This document shows, piece after piece, positions 61,324-64,000 of a DNA stretch of 64,000 nt; within the stretch, counting starts at the first letter, position 1, and each line of letters begins with the position of its first letter. The DNA is from Rhodobacteraceae bacterium UBA6197 (lineage in GTDB: Bacteria > Pseudomonadota > Alphaproteobacteria > Rhodobacterales > Rhodobacteraceae). The notes beneath the pieces are model-generated. The model saw only the letters and a program-made list of their open reading frames with translations. It was not told the DNA's origin and searched no databases. Position numbers and translations under genes: made by a program. The DNA lies in the NCBI GenBank assembly GCA_002422085.1, contig DISZ01000008.1:109413-173412 (forward strand), written 5' to 3'.

Positions 61324-61700
61324 GCGGCTTTGTGAAAACCCTTGCGCGGCTCTGGCAAAGCCATCGCGTGGCACTTATCGGCTTTGTGCTGGCACTGGTG
61401 GCGGTCAGCTTCTTTGCCGTCCGCTTTGTGGTCTCGGCGATCTACTGGGCCGATCCGGCCCACCGCGCGCAAAGCCCCGAGGGCTGGATGACGCCCGGCT
61501 ATATCGCGCGCAGCTGGCACCTGGATCGCGAGGCCGTGGCAGCGGCGTTGGCGCTGGATATCAAACAGGAACGCGGCCTGACTCTGGCCGAACTCGCGCG
61601 GGCGCGCGGCGTGCCGCTGCACGATCTGCTGGCCGAGCTGGCCGCCGCCTTGCCAGCCGCAAAGGCCCCCGCCCCGACCGATCAGCCCGGCCATGACTGA
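61320..61700 (+). CDS. Membrane-anchored protein of unknown function
   Basis: A 126-residue protein with one N-terminal helix (VALIGFVLALVAVSFFAVRF) and a soluble domain that contains PEGWMTPGYIARSWHLDRE and TLAELARARGVPLHDLLAEL, which looks like a small helix-turn-helix-like fold similar to other periplasmic adaptor segments. Coupled to both neighbours by overlap, so it probably works with the VWA protein or the DedA protein. Confidence 0.72.
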   Translation: MSGFVKTLARLWQSHRVALIGFVLALVAVSFFAVRFVVSAIYWADPAHRAQSPEGWMTPGYIARSWHLDREAVAAALALDIKQERGLTLAELARARGVPLHDLLAELAAALPAAKAPAPTDQPGHD

Positions 61701-62289
61701 AGCCCTGCTGGCCCTGTTGCCCGCCTGGGGGCCGTGGCTGCTGGGCATCACCACCTTTCTGTCCTGTCTGGCGATCCCGGTGCCCTCGTCGATCATGATG
61801 ATCGCAGCGGGGGCCTTTGCCGCGTCGGGGGATCTGTCGTTGCCGTCCCTGATGGCGGCTGCTTACGGCGGCGCGGTGCTGGGCGATCAGCTGGGGTTTT
61901 TCCTGGGCCGCCACGCAGCACAGCTTGTCCCCGGTCGGCTTCTGACCGGAGCCGGGGGCAAACGCGCCGCCCTGGTCGCCAAGGCACGCGAAAAGCTGCA
62001 GGAAAGCGGCGGAATTGCCGTGTTTTTCACCCGTTGGCTTTTCTCGGCGCTGGGGCCCTGGATCAATTTCGCAGCCGGAGCCTCGGGCTTCGGCCATGGT
62101 CGCTTTACGGTGGCGGGTGTCGCTGGCGAGGCGGTCTGGGTGACGGTCTATGTCGGGCTCGGCATGGCCTTTGGCGCCAATCTCGAGGCGGCGACCGAAC
62201 TTGCAACCGATGCGCTGGGCTTTCTGGCGGCGGGAACGGTGGCGCTGGCGCTGGGCTGGTGGCTTTATCAGGCGGCGCGCGCGCGTTGA
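61693..62289 (+). CDS. DedA-family membrane protein
   Basis: A 198-residue member of the DedA/VTT family. Motifs are FLSCLAIPVPSSIMMIAAGAF, GAVLGDQLGFFLGRHA, and FFTRWLFSALGPWINFAAGA with the conserved Arg. DedA proteins take part in lipid carrier recycling and proton-driven membrane homeostasis. It overlaps the previous gene by 8 bp. It is the second VTT-type protein in the window. Confidence 0.88.
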   Translation: MTEALLALLPAWGPWLLGITTFLSCLAIPVPSSIMMIAAGAFAASGDLSLPSLMAAAYGGAVLGDQLGFFLGRHAAQLVPGRLLTGAGGKRAALVAKAREKLQESGGIAVFFTRWLFSALGPWINFAAGASGFGHGRFTVAGVAGEAVWVTVYVGLGMAFGANLEAATELATDALGFLAAGTVALALGWWLYQAARAR

Positions 62290-62356
62290 CCTCCCGATCG
62301 CCTCGGCACATCCGTCGCCCTATTGACCCGCTGTCCGCCCCCCCCATATCTGAACC

Positions 62357-63052
62357 ATGATCAAGTTCATGCCCCTTGTGCTGATGCTCGGCTATGGCCT
62401 CGTGATGTGGCATTTCTCGGCATGGCGATTGCGCCAGGAACTTGACGCCCGGTCGCGCCCGCTTGCCCATCCGGATCTGGACGGGGTGATCGCCCGTCTG
62501 GCCCGCGCGCTGGATCTGCCCAGCCTGCCCGTCCAGGTCTATGAGGTCGATCCGGTCAATGGCCTCGCCGCGCCCGACGGCCGGGTCTTCCTGACCCGCG
62601 GGTTCTTGCGCAAATACGAGGCGGGCGAGGTCACCGATACCGAGATCGCCAGCGTGATCGCACACGAATTGGGTCATGTTGCGCTAGGCCATGCGCGGCG
62701 ACGGATGATCGACTTTTCGGGCCAGAACGCACTGCGCATGGTGCTGATGACGGTGCTCGGGCGGTTTATCCCCGGGCTCGGGGTCTGGCTCGCCAATCTG
62801 CTGACCGCCGCCCTTGCCGCCCGCCTGTCGCGGCGCGACGAATACGAGGCCGATGCCTGGGCCTCGGCGCTGATGGTCAAGGCCGGCTTCGGCACGGCAC
62901 CGCAAAAGCGGCTGTTTCAAAAGCTTGAAAATCTGACCGGCGCGCCCGGCGCGGGCACCCCGGCCTGGCTCTTGTCGCACCCCAAGGCCGCACTGCGCAT
63001 CGCCGCGATCGAAGCCAATGAGGCGCGCTGGGGCCTTGCGCCGCAGCACTGA
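62357..63052 (+). CDS. M48-family zinc metalloprotease
   Basis: A 231-residue membrane-anchored peptidase. An N-terminal helix (MPLVLMLGYGLVMWHF) is followed by the zinc motif HELGH at residues 103-107, with the third ligand in SRRDEYEADAWA and a C-terminal LLSHPKAALRIAAIE typical of HtpX/M48 enzymes. Shorter than HtpX, lacking extra helices. Substrate unknown. Confidence 0.88.
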   Translation: MIKFMPLVLMLGYGLVMWHFSAWRLRQELDARSRPLAHPDLDGVIARLARALDLPSLPVQVYEVDPVNGLAAPDGRVFLTRGFLRKYEAGEVTDTEIASVIAHELGHVALGHARRRMIDFSGQNALRMVLMTVLGRFIPGLGVWLANLLTAALAARLSRRDEYEADAWASALMVKAGFGTAPQKRLFQKLENLTGAPGAGTPAWLLSHPKAALRIAAIEANEARWGLAPQH

Positions 63053-63179
63053 CAAGCCCTTACTTTCGCCTGATTTTCTTGCTAGCGTAACGGGCACCTG
63101 CATCGCCTGTTGCCTCCGAAAACCCTGTCACCCGACCCCCGTCACTCCGAACGCCCCGCTCCCCGAAGGCCATGTCCCG

Positions 63180-64000
63180 ATGTCAGCCCCCCCCGTTTCC
63201 GTCAAACGCCGCCGGGTGTTCTACATCCCCGGCTACGACCCGATTCACCCGCGCCGCTACCGCGAACTCTACCGCAAAGAGGGCGCCGCGCAGGCCCGGA
63301 TCTCGGGGTATGAACTGGGGTTGAAACCCAAACAGGCGGGCGGTCGCTATGGCTGGCACGTTACCGCCCGGATCGAGGATCAGCCCGTCGAGGCCGATAT
63401 CGAGGTTCTGGTCTGGTCCGACATCGTGCGCGACAGCATGGGCCATTCGATCACGGCCACCTATTGGCAGCTCTTGCGCACAAGCTGGGCCTATATTGGC
63501 ACCGGCGCGCTTTTTCGGCTGATGCGCCTGCGCAAGGGCCCGATCATTGCCGCCCTCTACCCGATCTTCGCCCTGCTCTTGCAAGCCCTCGCCGGGGTGC
63601 TCGCAGGCTGGGCTGCAGCGGCGGCCTTGCTGCGACTCTTGCCGGACTTTCCCGCCGACAACCTTCTTGGCCTTGCCCTCGGCGCCGCCATTCTGGCCGC
63701 CACGCTGATCTGGTTTCGCAACCACGACAGCCGGTTCTATGCCTATTACCTGATGCACGACTATGCGTTTTCGGCGCAATCGCTGGGCGCCTACCCCGCC
63801 GCACTCGAAACCCGCATGACCGCTTTCGGCGACGCCATCGCCACCGCGCTCACCGAACCCTGGGATGAAGTTCTGGTCGTCGGCCATTCCTCGGGCGCCC
63901 ATCTGGCGATCTCGATCCTTGCCGATCTGATCCGCCAAAACCGTGTTCCGGCTTCTTTTTGGCCCAAATACTCCGGGGGCGTGGGGGCAGCGCCCCCACC
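63180..64000 (+). CDS. Alpha/beta-hydrolase-like membrane protein, 3' partial, running into a repeat
   Basis: The frame is open to the window end (273 codons). It starts at ATG 63180 with KRRRVFYIPGYDPIHPRRYR, has two helices (LYPIFALLLQALAGVLAGWA and LGLALGAAILAATLIWF) and the nucleophile elbow VVGHSSGAHLAISIL. After about residue 257 the frame reads FWPKYSGGVGAAPPP, which is a translation of the dispersed intergenic repeat rather than conserved protein, so the gene may be truncated or interrupted there. Confidence 0.75.
   Translation, partial: MSAPPVSVKRRRVFYIPGYDPIHPRRYRELYRKEGAAQARISGYELGLKPKQAGGRYGWHVTARIEDQPVEADIEVLVWSDIVRDSMGHSITATYWQLLRTSWAYIGTGALFRLMRLRKGPIIAALYPIFALLLQALAGVLAGWAAAAALLRLLPDFPADNLLGLALGAAILAATLIWFRNHDSRFYAYYLMHDYAFSAQSLGAYPAALETRMTAFGDAIATALTEPWDEVLVVGHSSGAHLAISILADLIRQNRVPASFWPKYSGGVGAAPP
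63952..64000 (+). repeat. Dispersed repeat copy inside the reading frame at the window end
   Basis: GCTTCTTTTTGGCCC, AAATACTCCGGGGG and the hairpin GGGGGC-AG-CGCCCCC match the copy at 47807-47862. It is located within the open frame of the hydrolase-like gene. Confidence 0.8.

Overview
The window is a chromosomal segment of a high-GC alphaproteobacterium, almost certainly a member of the Rhodobacteraceae (Rhodobacterales). The evidence is ctrA next to a SciP (DUF1153) gene, a giant RTX protein with a C-terminal Hint domain, a folate/corrinoid methyl-transfer module next to a 'virulence factor'-family gene, trmFO with gluQRS, an alphaproteobacterial-type direct-repeat LexA box, and many copies of a palindromic intergenic repeat. 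No photosynthesis, phage or IS genes are seen. Most of the window is ordinary chromosomal gene content with dense operons and many ATGA overlaps.

Layout. 1-3.7 kb: tail of a chemotaxis operon (cheA-cheW-cheR-cheY and a small unknown). 3.9-10.3 kb (minus): three Hint-domain genes in a row, the last a 1523-residue RTX/cadherin-like/Hint protein, followed by about 0.9 kb without genes and tRNA-Leu(CAA). 11.4-19.6 kb: zinc metallopeptidase, YqaA-type membrane protein, dsbB, gyrA, trmFO, gluQRS, hisI and an IscU-like protein. 19.7-24.1 kb (minus): ligA-recG followed by a 39-codon membrane-protein gene with an apparent LexA box. 24.2-25.3 kb (minus): sciP and ctrA with a CtrA-like box between them. 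25.4-26.5 kb: mnmA. 26.6-39.1 kb (minus): the envelope cluster pyrH-frr-uppS-cdsA-dxr-rseP-(56-aa membrane protein)-bamA-skp-fabZ-lpxA-lpxI-lpxB, which lacks lpxD. 39.2-45.5 kb: miaA, an AraC-type regulator, a Tat-exported CpdB-like phosphoesterase, and an MCP. 45.6-53.6 kb: a DUF779/acetaldehyde dehydrogenase pair and an AcoR-like regulator lacking an AAA+ domain, separated by a lipid/glycan-modification island (GT39-like, GT2, methyltransferase, LAB_N protein) flanked by gene-poor DNA. 53.7-58.1 kb: rlmE-ppx, then divergently the one-carbon operon (virulence-factor family, MTHFR, methyltetrahydrofolate methyltransferase). 58.4-64 kb: DUF2927 lipoprotein, small membrane protein, CoxE/VWA protein, two membrane proteins including a DedA, an M48 protease, and a hydrolase-like gene that runs into a dispersed repeat at the window end.

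How the parts fit. The pyrH-lpxB block joins UMP kinase and ribosome recycling to isoprenoid carrier, phospholipid, outer-membrane protein and lipid A synthesis; the glycosyltransferase/LAB_N island may decorate lipid A or a related lipid. CtrA and SciP are a regulator and its inhibitor. The item I find most worth following is the 39-residue single-pass membrane protein downstream of recG: the gene is below usual annotation limits, has a good Shine-Dalgarno, an intrinsic terminator, and a perfect GAAC-N7-GAAC LexA box plus a near-perfect second one. It resembles in design (not in recognisable sequence) the small SOS division inhibitor SidA of Caulobacter.
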